From positions 310,001 through 374,000 of the forward strand of contig NZ_JABWMJ010000001.1 in NCBI RefSeq assembly GCF_013366375.1: DNA of 64,000 nucleotides, written 5' to 3'. Made by a program: the position numbers and the translations under genes. Numbering within the stretch: the stretch's first letter is position 1; every line of letters starts with the position of its first letter. The stretch comes from Rhizobacter koreensis (GTDB lineage: Bacteria > Pseudomonadota > Gammaproteobacteria > Burkholderiales > Burkholderiaceae_C). The notes beneath the pieces were generated by a model. It saw only the letters and a list, made by a program, of their open reading frames with translations. It made no database searches and was not told the origin of the DNA. This document shows, in pieces, positions 1 through 8,088 of this stretch.

Positions 1-282
1 GAAGGTCTCGCCGAGCTGCGTCAGGCGCTCCTCGAGCGTGCCGGCTGGCAGGCCGCGCCGGAGGGCGTGTTCATCGCACGGGCCCGCCACGTCCACGCGC
101 TGCAGCGCACCGCCGCTCACCTCGACGCCGCCGCGCAGCACGCGTCGGCGGGCGACCGCGCCCTCGAACTCCTCGCCGAAGAGCTGCGCCTCGCCCACGA
201 TGCGCTCGGCGAGATCACCGGTGCATTCAGCGCCGACGATCTGCTGGGGGTGATCTTCGCCGGGTTCTGCATCGGGAAGTAG
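1..282 (+). CDS. mnmE: MnmE (TrmE) tRNA modification GTPase, C-terminal part only
   Basis: The window opens inside this gene; 93 codons remain. MnmE works with MnmG to modify the wobble uridine (xm5U) of certain tRNAs. The visible part is the C-terminal helical segment. It ends with a [19 protein letters not shown] tail, and FCIGK with its conserved cysteine is the hallmark end of MnmE. The preceding stretch ([21 protein letters not shown]) also fits the family. The GTPase domain lies upstream, outside the window. The next gene is on the same strand after a 225-bp gap. Confidence 0.93.
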   Translation, partial: EGLAELRQALLERAGWQAAPEGVFIARARHVHALQRTAAHLDAAAQHASAGDRALELLAEELRLAHDALGEITGAFSADDLLGVIFAGFCIGK

Positions 283-507
283 CGAGCGGCACGGCGGGGC
301 CGAGCCTCGGTCTGCCGGCCCCCTGCCGTCGTCGGTCGGAACATTGCTCCGCGGCGCTGCCGAGCGGCGGCGGGCGCCTTGCTCCGCGGACGGCGCGGCG
401 CCCGGACCGTTCCGGCGCCGATACCGCACTCCGGGGGATGAGCCCACGGGGCTCTCGACTCCACAATGCCCGCTCGCCCATGCGGCGCGGGCAATGATGG
501 AGGCAGC

Positions 508-975
508 ATGGACATCGACGACCTGATCGCGGCGGTGGAGTCGCTCAACGCGGACGACGCGTTCCGTCCGGAGTTCAGCGTCGACGAGTGGCGCCGCTTC
601 GGCGCCTACCTCGCCCCGCTCGACCTCGACGCCGGCGACGTGCTCATCAAGCAAGGCGACGTCGACCGGACGATGTTCCTGCTCGAGCACGGCAGCATGC
701 TGGTGTCCGTGGGCAGCGGAGCGCCTCCCGGCCGGCGCATCGCGATCCTGAGGGCGGGCTCGCTGGCCGGCGAGCCGGCGCTGTTCGGCAACCACACGCG
801 GGTGGCCGATGTCGAGGCGATGGCGCCGTGCCGCGTGTGGGCCCTGCGCCCGCACCGGCTCGACGACCTCATGAGCGACGAGCCGGCGATCGCCAAGGAG
901 CTGCTGCGGGCGGCCAGCGTGGTGATGGCGGTAAGGCTGGTCTCGACCTACGACGCCGAAACGATCGCGGCCTGA
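508..975 (+). CDS. Cyclic nucleotide-binding (CNB) domain protein
   Basis: This 155-residue protein consists mostly of a single CNB fold. The beta-roll runs from about residue 25 to 130 and includes the turn GDVLIKQGD and a phosphate-binding-cassette-like segment around LAGEPALFGNHTRVADV (GE followed by ALF and R). There is no helix-turn-helix, so it is not a CRP/FNR transcription factor; it may be a stand-alone sensor or a regulatory subunit. The ATG at 508 is chosen because GGAGG lies about 8 nt upstream; a longer frame from 466 has no ribosome binding site. Whether it binds cAMP, c-di-GMP or nothing cannot be told from the sequence. Confidence 0.75.
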   Translation: MDIDDLIAAVESLNADDAFRPEFSVDEWRRFGAYLAPLDLDAGDVLIKQGDVDRTMFLLEHGSMLVSVGSGAPPGRRIAILRAGSLAGEPALFGNHTRVADVEAMAPCRVWALRPHRLDDLMSDEPAIAKELLRAASVVMAVRLVSTYDAETIAA

Positions 976-1093
976 AGCGTCACGCGGGCGGCGCCTGCCG
1001 CGCGGGTTGGCGTGACTCGCGGCCCCGTTCGGCTCGAGCGACCGCAGCAGCGCGCGTCAGCCTGCTCCCCTCGCCGGCAGCGCGCGCCGGCAA

Positions 1094-3094
1094 TCAGCTC
1101 GTCGCCAGCAGCGCCGCCTCCGCCTTCGCGATCGCCTCCGGCAGGCCCGACAGCACGAGGGTGTCGCCACCGGCGAGCACCAGTGACGCGGCCGGCGCCG
1201 TCACCGCGCCCGACGCGCGGCGCACCGACACCAGGCTCACGCCGTGGCGCTCGAGGCCGCAGGTGCCGAGCGTCTTGCCGACGCAGGCGGCATCGACGGG
1301 CAAGGTGAGGCTGGCCAGGCGTGCGTGTTGCAGCTCGTCGACGGTGTCGTCGTCGGCGCCGTGGAAGTAGCCGCGCAGCAGGCCGTAGCGCGCATCGCGT
1401 TGCTCCTGCACGAGGCGCAGCACGCGCCGCATCGGCACACCGACGAGGGCGAGCGCATGGCTTGCGAGCATCAGCGAACCCTCGATCGCCTCGGGCACCA
1501 CCTCGGTGGCGCCAGCCGCCTGCAGGCGCTCGAGGTCGGTGTCGTCGATGGTCCGCACGATCACCGGAACGCCGGGCGCAGCCTCCTGCACCACGTGCAG
1601 GATCTTCAGCGCCGAGGGCGTGTCGTGATAGCTCACCACCACCGCCTTGGCACGCGTGACGCCGGCGGCAACCAGGCTCTGGAGCCTCGCCGCGTCGCCG
1701 AACACCACGCTCTGCCCGGCGGCGGCGGCCTGGCGCACCCGGTCGGGGTCGAGGTCGAGCGCGATGTAGGCGATGCCTTCACGCTCCAGCAGGCGGGCGA
1801 GGTTCTGCCCGCTGCGTCCGAAGCCGGCGATGATCACGTGGCCCTCGGTGTTGATCGCACGCTTGGCGATGGTCGTCATCGCCACCGACTGCAGCAGCCA
1901 GTCGGTCGCGCTAAGCCGCATCACGATGCGGTTGCTGTGCTCGATCAGGAACGGCGTCGCGACCATCGACAGCACCATGCTCGCGAGCACCGACCCCTGC
2001 AGTTCGAGCGGCAGCAGGCCGCCCTGCGATGCAAGGGCGAGCAGCACGAAGCCGAACTCGCCGGCCTGCGCGAGGTAGAGCCCGGTGCGCAGCGCGACGC
2101 CCTGCTGCGCGCCGAACGCGCGCGCGAGCGCGGTGACCAGCACGAACTTGAACAGCACCGGCGCGAAGGTGAGCGCGAGCACCAGCAGCGCATGGTCGGC
2201 GACCGCGTGCGGATCGAGCTTCATGCCGACGGTGATGAAGAAGAGCCCGAGCAGCACGTCGTGGAACGGCCGGATGTCGGTTTCGACCTGGTGCTTGTAT
2301 TCGGTTTCGGCGATCAGGATGCCGGCGACGAAGGCGCCCAGCGCGAGCGAGAGGCCCGCGTGCTCGGTGAGGTAGGCAAGGCCCAGCGTGACCAGCAGCA
2401 GGTTGAGGATGAACAGCTCCTCGCTCCTGCGCTTGGCGACGAGCGTGAGCCACCAGCGCATGACGCGCTGGCCGCCGACCAGCAGCACGGTGAGCAGCAG
2501 CGTTGCCTTGAGCGCGGCGATGCCGAGCGCCGACAGCAGTGCGTCGGGCTCCGCGCCGAGCGCAGGGATCAGCACGAGCAGCGGAACCACCGCCAGGTCC
2601 TGGAACAGCAGGACGCCCATCACGCGGCGGCCGTGCTCGCTTTCGAGCTCGAGCCGGTCGGCCATCATCTTGACGACGATGGCGGTGCTGCTCATCGCGA
2701 GCGCGCCACCGAGCGCGACCGCGCTCTGCCAGCCGAGGCCGAGAACTCGACCCGAGGCCGTGAAGGCCCAGCCGAGCAGCGCATTGCCGATCACTGCGCC
2801 GGCGATCGTCAGCACGACCTGGCTCATGCCGAGGCCGAACACCAGCCGCCGCATGCTCTTGAGCTTGGGCAGGTTGAACTCGAGTCCGATGACGAACATC
2901 AGGAAGACGACGCCGAACTCGGCGAGGTAGCTGACGCCTGGCGAGTCACCGGTGAGGCGCAGCGCGTGCGGCCCGATGGCGGCGCCGACCAGCAGGTAGC
3001 CGAGCATCGGCGGCAGGCGCGCGAAGCGGCAGATCACGACACCGGCGACGGCCGCGACCAGGTACAGCAGGACGAGTTCGAGCGAGTTGGACAT
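1094..3094 (-). CDS. CPA2-family monovalent cation:proton antiporter (KefB/KefC-like)
   Basis: The 666-residue protein has an N-terminal membrane domain of about 12 helices (residues 1-390) of the Na+/H+ exchanger fold, with the family stretch FARLPPMLGYLLVGAAIGP near the start. A cytoplasmic TrkA-N domain follows (from about residue 415), with the nucleotide-binding glycine motif GFGRSGQN and a GDAAR turn. A TrkA-C-like domain forms the end. Such proteins exchange K+ or Na+ for protons and are gated through the RCK/TrkA domain. The ATG at 3094 begins right before the first membrane helix; an upstream in-frame extension to 3202 has no hydrophobic or conserved content. It converges with the CNB gene. 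Whether it is glutathione-gated like true KefB/C is unknown. Confidence 0.88.
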   Translation of the reverse strand: MSNSLELVLLYLVAAVAGVVICRFARLPPMLGYLLVGAAIGPHALRLTGDSPGVSYLAEFGVVFLMFVIGLEFNLPKLKSMRRLVFGLGMSQVVLTIAGAVIGNALLGWAFTASGRVLGLGWQSAVALGGALAMSSTAIVVKMMADRLELESEHGRRVMGVLLFQDLAVVPLLVLIPALGAEPDALLSALGIAALKATLLLTVLLVGGQRVMRWWLTLVAKRRSEELFILNLLLVTLGLAYLTEHAGLSLALGAFVAGILIAETEYKHQVETDIRPFHDVLLGLFFITVGMKLDPHAVADHALLVLALTFAPVLFKFVLVTALARAFGAQQGVALRTGLYLAQAGEFGFVLLALASQGGLLPLELQGSVLASMVLSMVATPFLIEHSNRIVMRLSATDWLLQSVAMTTIAKRAINTEGHVIIAGFGRSGQNLARLLEREGIAYIALDLDPDRVRQAAAAGQSVVFGDAARLQSLVAAGVTRAKAVVVSYHDTPSALKILHVVQEAAPGVPVIVRTIDDTDLERLQAAGATEVVPEAIEGSLMLASHALALVGVPMRRVLRLVQEQRDARYGLLRGYFHGADDDTVDELQHARLASLTLPVDAACVGKTLGTCGLERHGVSLVSVRRASGAVTAPAASLVLAGGDTLVLSGLPEAIAKAEAALLATS

Positions 3095-3336
3095 CGAGAG
3101 GCGAGAAGTCGGTCGCGCGCCGGCTGCACGGATGCAGCGCGGGGCAGGCGGCCCGATCGGAGGCGAGAGGAACTCGGGCGGCGAACGTTCGCGGACTCGC
3201 AAGGCGCGCGCCGCGCTCGCTGAGTTCCAGGGTCGCGCCGACTGCGCCGGCAGCCTCGCTCACGCATCCGCACGCCCCGCGCGGCTGCCTGCCCGCGTCG
3301 GCGCCGTCGACCGCCCGGACTCCTAGAATCCGCCCG

Positions 3337-4353
3337 ATGCTACTGGACGCTCCCGCAACGACCGTGCCCGGTCGGGCGCCGATCGATGCGGCCCGCGTGC
3401 TGCAACTCGCACGCGACACGCTCGACATCGAGGCGCGCGCGCTGCTCGGCCTCAAGGAGCGCCAGGGCGACGCCTTCGTGCAGGCGGTCGAGCTCGTCCT
3501 CGCCTGCCGCGGTCGCGTCGTCGTGATGGGCATGGGCAAGAGCGGCCACGTCGGCCGCAAGATCGCCGCGACCCTGGCGTCGACCGGCACGCCGGCGTTC
3601 TTCGTCCACCCCGCCGAAGCGAGCCATGGCGACCTCGGGATGGTGACGGCCGACGACGTGGTGCTCGCCATCTCGAACTCGGGCGAGAGCGACGAACTCG
3701 GCGCGATCATGCCGGCGATCAGGCGGCTCGGCGCGACCCTAGTGGCGATGACGGGCCGGACCGACAGCAGCCTCGCGCGCCATGCGGCGCTCACGCTCTC
3801 GAGCGCGGTCGACCAGGAAGCCTGTCCGCTCAACCTGGCGCCGACCGCCAGCACCACTGCGCAGATGGCGCTCGGCGACGCCCTCGCGGTCGCGCTGCTC
3901 GACGCGCGCGGCTTCCGGGAAGTGGACTTCGCGCGCTCGCACCCGGGCGGCAGCCTGGGCCGCAAGCTCCTCATGCACGTCGCCGACCTCATGCGCACCG
4001 GCGCCGCCGTGCCCTCGGTCGGCCCCGACGCGCGCTTCACCGACATGCTGCGCGAGATGACCGACAAGGGGCTCGGCTTCACCGCGGTCGCCGACGCGGA
4101 TCGCCACGTGCTCGGCATCTTCACCGACGGCGACCTGCGTCGCCTCATCGAGCGCGGCGCCGACCTGCGCGACCTCTACGCGCGCGACGTCATGCATCCC
4201 AACCCGCGGCTGGTGCGGCCGGACGCTCTCGCGGTCGATGCGGCGCAGCTGATGGAACAGCACCGCATCACCGGCGTGCTGGTCTGCGACGAGGCCGGGC
4301 GGCTCATCGGCGCTCTCAACTCGAACGACCTGATGCGGGCCAAGGTGATCTGA
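3337..4353 (+). CDS. kdsD: Arabinose-5-phosphate isomerase KdsD (KpsF/GutQ family)
   Basis: Converts ribulose 5-phosphate to arabinose 5-phosphate, the first step of Kdo synthesis for lipopolysaccharide. The 338 residues fit the family. A SIS sugar-isomerase domain (about 50-190) shows GMGKSGH, the phosphate-binding SNSGESDE, PTASTT and HPGGSLG. Two CBS repeats (about 215-335) follow. The stop codon overlaps the start of kdsC (ATGA), indicating translational coupling. A TAGAAT-like -10 hexamer lies only about 8 bp before the ATG, suggesting a very short 5' leader. First gene of the kdsD-kdsC-lptC-SDR chain. Confidence 0.95.
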   Translation: MLLDAPATTVPGRAPIDAARVLQLARDTLDIEARALLGLKERQGDAFVQAVELVLACRGRVVVMGMGKSGHVGRKIAATLASTGTPAFFVHPAEASHGDLGMVTADDVVLAISNSGESDELGAIMPAIRRLGATLVAMTGRTDSSLARHAALTLSSAVDQEACPLNLAPTASTTAQMALGDALAVALLDARGFREVDFARSHPGGSLGRKLLMHVADLMRTGAAVPSVGPDARFTDMLREMTDKGLGFTAVADADRHVLGIFTDGDLRRLIERGADLRDLYARDVMHPNPRLVRPDALAVDAAQLMEQHRITGVLVCDEAGRLIGALNSNDLMRAKVI

Positions 4354-4934
4354 TGCGCCGGCCCGAACCGGTGCTCGCGTTCGACCCCGCGCTGCTGCTC
4401 CAGGCACGCGGCGAGGCCGGCATCGACGTCGCGATCTTCGACGTCGACGGCGTGCTGACCGACGGCCGCATCTACATCGGCGAGCACGGCGAGACGGTCA
4501 AGGCGTTCTCGACGCTCGACGGGCACGGTCTGAAGCTGCTCGCCGCCGGCGGCATCACGCCCGTCGTCATCAGCGGGCGCGATTCGGCCGCGCTGCGGCG
4601 CCGGGTTGCCGACCTCGGGATCCGGCACGCGGTGTACGGCGCCGGCGACAAGGTCGAGGCGGCCGACGGCGTGCTCGCCGCGCTCGGCAGCGACTGGTCG
4701 CGGGTCACGGCGATGGGCGACGACTGGCCCGACCTGCCGCTGCTCGACCGCGTCGCCTTCGCGTGCGCGCCCGCCAACGCGCACGTCGAGGTGAAGGCGC
4801 GCGTCCACCACGTGACGGCTGCCGAAGGCGGTCGCGGCGCGGCGCGCGAGTGCTGCGACCTGCTGCTGACGGCGGCCGGGCGCTACGCCGACCTGCTGCG
4901 CGGCCCGCTGCACACGCTCGATGGAACGCGCTGA
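4353..4934 (+). CDS. kdsC: 3-deoxy-D-manno-octulosonate-8-phosphate phosphatase KdsC
   Basis: A HAD-superfamily phosphatase of 193 residues, the usual size, that dephosphorylates Kdo-8-phosphate. The catalytic motif DVDGVLTDGR has the nucleophile at D30 and the second aspartate at D32. Motif II is around SGRDS, and the metal-binding motif III appears as MGDDWPDLP. It has the compact C1-type fold without a cap domain. Its start overlaps the kdsD stop and its end overlaps the lptC start by 14 nt, so these genes are translationally coupled. Confidence 0.95.
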   Translation: MRRPEPVLAFDPALLLQARGEAGIDVAIFDVDGVLTDGRIYIGEHGETVKAFSTLDGHGLKLLAAGGITPVVISGRDSAALRRRVADLGIRHAVYGAGDKVEAADGVLAALGSDWSRVTAMGDDWPDLPLLDRVAFACAPANAHVEVKARVHHVTAAEGGRGAARECCDLLLTAAGRYADLLRGPLHTLDGTR

Positions 4935-5610
4935 CCCGGCGCTCGACGACACCGCCGGCATCGACCTGTCGTTCGCCGGGCCGCCGGTCGCGCCCGCGCT
5001 GCCGTGGCACCAGCGCGCGCTCGACGTGGCCTCGGCGTATCTGCCGCTGATCCTGATGGCGGCGCTCGCCGGCGCCACGTGGTGGCTGGTCACGCAGGCG
5101 CCGTCGCTCGACGGCCCGGCCGGGCCGGCGGCGCCGCGCCACGAGCCCGACTACACGATGACCACGTTCATGATCCAGCGCTTCGGGCCCGACGGCGCGC
5201 TGCGCACGCAGATCGAGGGCGATCGCCTGCGCCACTACCCCGACACCGACACGCTCGAGATCGACAACCCGCGCTTTCGCGCCATCGCGGCCGATGGCAA
5301 CGTCACGCTCGCGTCGGCCAAGCGCGCCCTGTCGAACGGCGATGGCAGCGAGGTGCAGCTGTTCGACGACGCCAAGGTCACGCGCAACGGCAAGGGGCCG
5401 AACGACCCGCCGCTCGAGTTCCGCAGCGAGTTCCTGCACGCGTTCCGCAACATCGAGCGCGTGCGCTCGAACCGTCCGGTCACGGTCACGCAGGGCGACT
5501 CGCGCGTGCAGGCCGACGCCATGGAATACGACAACCTCACCCAGACGGTCGACCTGAAGGGCCGCACGCGCGCGCTGTTCGAGTCGCGCGGCGGCGGAGT
5601 CAGCCGGTGA
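4921..5610 (+). CDS. lptC: LPS export periplasmic/membrane protein LptC
   Basis: LptC is the bitopic inner-membrane protein that passes lipopolysaccharide from LptBFG to LptA. The 229-residue protein has one membrane helix (about residues 38-58, around LPLILMAALAG) after a longer than usual cytoplasmic N-terminus. The periplasmic beta-jellyroll domain contains the YTMTTFMIQRFGPDG, GDRLRHYPDTDTLEI and HAFRNIERVRSNRPVTV segments typical of LptC. It begins inside kdsC. In many relatives lptA and lptB follow directly; here a short-chain dehydrogenase follows instead. Confidence 0.9.
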   Translation: MERADPALDDTAGIDLSFAGPPVAPALPWHQRALDVASAYLPLILMAALAGATWWLVTQAPSLDGPAGPAAPRHEPDYTMTTFMIQRFGPDGALRTQIEGDRLRHYPDTDTLEIDNPRFRAIAADGNVTLASAKRALSNGDGSEVQLFDDAKVTRNGKGPNDPPLEFRSEFLHAFRNIERVRSNRPVTVTQGDSRVQADAMEYDNLTQTVDLKGRTRALFESRGGGVSR

Positions 5611-6401
5611 CCGACGCGCGAACCGGCGCCGCGCCGCTGGTGTTCATCACCGGCGCTTCGAGCGGCATCGGCCAGGCGCTCGCGACACGTTTCGCGGCAG
5701 CGGGGTATCGGCTCGCGCTGGTCGCACGGCGCGCGCCCGAGGTGCAGGCGTGGGCCGACGCGCAGGGCTGGGACGCGGCGCGGGTGGGCGTCTACGCCGC
5801 CGACGTGCGCAATCTCGAGGCAATCGCGAGCGCCGGGCGTGCGTGTCTCGTGCGCCAGGGCGTTCCCGACGTGGTGATCGCCAACGCCGGCATCAGCGTC
5901 GGCATCGACACCGCCGACGCCGCCGACCTCGAAGTGATGCGCGCCACCTTCGAGACCAACAACCTGGGGATGGCGGCGACGTTCCAGCCGTTCGTCGCTG
6001 CCATGGTGGCCCGTCGCAGCGGCCGGCTGGTCGGCATTGCGAGCGTCGCCGGTATCCGCGGTCTGCCGGGGCACGGGGCCTACTGCGCCAGCAAGGCGGG
6101 GGTCATCGCGTATTGCGAGAGCCTGCGCGGCGAGCTGCGCGCGAGCGGCGTGCGTGTCGTCACCATCGTGCCGGGCTATATCGATACGCCGCTCACCCGC
6201 GGCAATCGCTACTCGATGCCGTTCCTGATGCCCGCCGACGCGTTCGCCGATCGCGCGTTCGCCGCGATCAGCGCCGGCGCGAGTTACCGCGTGATCCCGT
6301 GGCAGATGGGCATCGTCGCGCGCCTGCTGCGCGCGCTACCCAATGTCGTGTTCGATCGCCTGCTCGCCGGCCGGCCGCGCAAGCGCCGCCGCAACGAATA
6401 G
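5607..6401 (+). CDS. Short-chain dehydrogenase/reductase (SDR)
   Basis: A 264-residue classical SDR. It has the nucleotide-binding TGASSGIG (residues 15-22), NAG at 93-95, and a catalytic set of Ser146, Tyr159 and Lys163 (YCASK). The start is GTG at 5607, overlapping the lptC stop in a GTGA junction; the frame is open upstream, but that part is only the shadow of lptC. The C-terminus is basic (RKRRRNE), which could associate with the membrane. The substrate cannot be deduced. Its coupling to kds/lpt genes hints at lipid or envelope metabolism, which is inference. Confidence 0.88.
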   Translation: MTDARTGAAPLVFITGASSGIGQALATRFAAAGYRLALVARRAPEVQAWADAQGWDAARVGVYAADVRNLEAIASAGRACLVRQGVPDVVIANAGISVGIDTADAADLEVMRATFETNNLGMAATFQPFVAAMVARRSGRLVGIASVAGIRGLPGHGAYCASKAGVIAYCESLRGELRASGVRVVTIVPGYIDTPLTRGNRYSMPFLMPADAFADRAFAAISAGASYRVIPWQMGIVARLLRALPNVVFDRLLAGRPRKRRRNE

Positions 6402-6416
6402 CAGCCGCTCGAACGG

Positions 6417-6456
6417 GCAAAGAAAAAGGCGGTGCGCCGATCGGCTGCACCGCCTC
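6417..6456 (-). terminator. Intrinsic terminator of the RRM gene
   Basis: Stem GGCGGTGC / GCACCGCC (8 bp, 6428-6454) is followed on the minus strand by a T-rich run (TTTTTCTTT). It lies 45 bp after the RRM stop codon. It also sits just after the plus-strand SDR gene, but only the minus strand has the T-tract. Confidence 0.8.
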
Positions 6457-6499
6457 TTATCAGGCGACCGAGATTCCGATCACCGCATGTCGCGTCGAA

Positions 6500-7045
6500 T
6501 CAGTAGCCGCCGCGGCCGCCGCCACCCGAACGGCCACCGCCGCCGTAGCCACCGCCGCCGCCACCCGAACGGCCACCGCCGCCGTAGCCGCCGCCACCAC
6601 CACCGTAGCCGCCACCGCCGCCGCCGTAGCCACCACCGCCGCTGCGGCCGCCACCACCCGAGCCGCCGCCGCCGTAACCACCGCCGCCGCTGCCGCTGCC
6701 ATAACCACCACCGCCGCTGCCACCGCTGCCGCCGTAGCCGCCGCCACCACCGTAGCCGCCGCGGCCGCCGCCGCCGCCGTAGCCGCCCGGGCGCTCTTCA
6801 CGCGGACGCGCTTCGTTGACGACGATCGCGCGCCCGTCGAGGGCCTGACCGTTCATGCCGTTGATCGCGGCCTGGGCTTCCGGGTCGGAACCCATCTCGA
6901 CGAACCCGAAGCCCTTCGACCGGCCGGTGTCGCGGTCCATCATGACCTTGGCCGAGGACACGGTGCCGTACTGCGAGAAAGCCTGCTGCAGGTCGTCGTC
7001 GCGGATGTTGTAGGAGAGATTGCCGACGTAGAGTTTGTTGCCCAT
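6500..7045 (-). CDS. RRM RNA-binding protein with glycine-rich tail
   Basis: A 181-residue protein. A single RNA-recognition motif covers residues 3-80, with RNP2 LYVGNL (5-10) and RNP1 KGFGFVEM (44-51). The second half is a long GGYGGGG/RSGGGG low-complexity tail. This matches the cold-inducible Rbp family of bacteria and resembles plant and animal glycine-rich RNA-binding proteins. Such proteins are thought to act as RNA chaperones. The ATG at 7045 is preceded on its strand by AAGGGCTCTCCC, a good AAGGG ribosome site. The tail is encoded by nearly exact GC-rich repeats. It is monocistronic with its own terminator. Confidence 0.93.
   Translation of the reverse strand: MGNKLYVGNLSYNIRDDDLQQAFSQYGTVSSAKVMMDRDTGRSKGFGFVEMGSDPEAQAAINGMNGQALDGRAIVVNEARPREERPGGYGGGGGRGGYGGGGGYGGSGGSGGGGYGSGSGGGGYGGGGSGGGGRSGGGGYGGGGGGYGGGGGGYGGGGRSGGGGGGYGGGGRSGGGGRGGY
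6505..6790 (-). repeat. Glycine-codon low-complexity repeat tract
   Basis: The tail of the RRM gene is built of GGC/GGT triplets broken by TAC (Tyr) and CGT-TCG (Arg-Ser). A 30-bp stretch at 6521-6550 recurs exactly at 6560-6589, a 39-bp period that encodes a 13-residue unit. The tract is in frame and coding, and is prone to length change by slippage. Confidence 0.85.
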
Positions 7046-7119
7046 GGGAGAGCCCTTTCAGTTTCCTAGAGACATGTGGAGCTTCTACCCATCGTGAACC
7101 ATTCAAGCGTAGGCGCCGC

Positions 7120-7170
7120 TTCCATCCTCCGGATGGCGAATATAAGTGAACTGCAAGAAAAATTTGACAG
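7120..7170 (-). promoter_or_regulatory. Possible promoter region of the RRM gene
   Basis: An AT-rich patch in otherwise very GC-rich DNA, upstream of the RRM gene. On the minus strand a TATATT hexamer (7139-7144) would be a good -10, but no convincing -35 is seen at the right distance. It would give a 5' leader of about 85 nt, as in cold-shock mRNAs. On the plus strand TTGACA also occurs here (from 7165) without a good -10. Confidence 0.35.
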
Positions 7171-7284
7171 GGGCGAATGGACCCGCTTTCTTTTGCGGAG
7201 GGCGTTGTACCGGCGCGACTGGGGCCCGCAGCGCACCGGGTTTCAGACGCGTCGCAATCTTCTGGTTTTCCCGGTGACGGTGCC

Positions 7285-8085
7285 ATGAATGCACCAACGG
7301 TGCGCATCGCGAGCCTGGTGCCGAGCCTCACGGAATTGGTGGTTTCGCTCGGGCTTGCCGATTACCTGGTCGCGCGGACCGGGTATTGCATCCACCCGGC
7401 CGAGGTCGTGGCCCGCATCCCGAAGGTCGGTGGCACGAAAACGGTCAATCTCGCGAAGCTGCGCCGACTCGCGCCGACCCACGTGCTCGTCAACGTCGAC
7501 GAGAACCGGCGCGAACTCGTCGACGAACTCGCCGGCTGGGGCGCCGACGCGCCGGAGCTGATCGTGACCCACCCGACCACGCCGGAGGACAACGTCGCCC
7601 TGGTCGCGCAGCTCGCCGGTGCGTTCGACGCGGTGCCGGGCTTGCGTGCGCGTGCCGAGGCTCTGAGCATCGCGCTCGCCGAGGAGCTCGAACGCACCCG
7701 CCCGCCAGCGGACGCGACCCAGCGCGTGCTTTATCTGATCTGGTGCGACCCGTGGATGACGGTCGCGCGCGACACCTACGTCTCGGCGATGCTCGCGCGC
7801 GTCGGCTGGGCGACGCTGCCGGCACGCCACGGCGGATCGCATGGCGCCGGACGCTATCCGACGCTCACGGGCGACGAGGATTGGCTGGCCGCGGTCGACC
7901 GCGTGCTGCTGAGCTCGGAGCCGTTCGCCTTCGGCCCCGAGCACGCCGCGCGCGCGGCCGCGCTCTGTCCGAACGCGCTCGTGCAGCACGTCGATGGCGA
8001 GCTGCTCAGCTGGTACGGACCGCGTGCCGTCGCCGGGCTGCGCTACCTGCGCGATCTCGCCGGCGCCGCTGCCGGCAACCCTTAG
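7285..8085 (+). CDS. Helical-backbone metal-receptor / cobalamin-binding-like protein (BtuF family)
   Basis: A 266-residue protein of the periplasmic-binding fold used by BtuF/FecB receptors. It has RIASLVPSLTELVVSLGLADYLVARTGYC at the start, KVGGTKTVN and an APTHVLVN segment typical of the family, and SSEPFAFGPEH late. No signal peptide is visible from the ATG at 7285, and the longer frame from 7177 adds none. It may therefore be cytoplasmic, as in a subset of annotated 'cobalamin-binding proteins'. No permease or ATPase gene is adjacent. Ligand unknown. Confidence 0.78.
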   Translation: MNAPTVRIASLVPSLTELVVSLGLADYLVARTGYCIHPAEVVARIPKVGGTKTVNLAKLRRLAPTHVLVNVDENRRELVDELAGWGADAPELIVTHPTTPEDNVALVAQLAGAFDAVPGLRARAEALSIALAEELERTRPPADATQRVLYLIWCDPWMTVARDTYVSAMLARVGWATLPARHGGSHGAGRYPTLTGDEDWLAAVDRVLLSSEPFAFGPEHAARAAALCPNALVQHVDGELLSWYGPRAVAGLRYLRDLAGAAAGNP

Positions 8086-8088
8086 CCG

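Noticed and set aside
1244..3223. Plus-strand frame opposite the cation/proton antiporter
   Set aside because: Rich in Glu/Arg/His/Gln as expected from the complement of membrane-helix codons; no domain visible.
6505..6790. Regular repeats resembling a CRISPR or satellite array
   Set aside because: The repeats are in-frame glycine codons of the RRM protein tail, with no unique spacers of equal length.
7165..7194. TTGACA with TTTCTT 17 bp on as a plus-strand promoter for the BtuF-like gene
   Set aside because: The -10 is too poor and the region reads better as the minus-strand promoter area of the RRM gene; left open rather than called.
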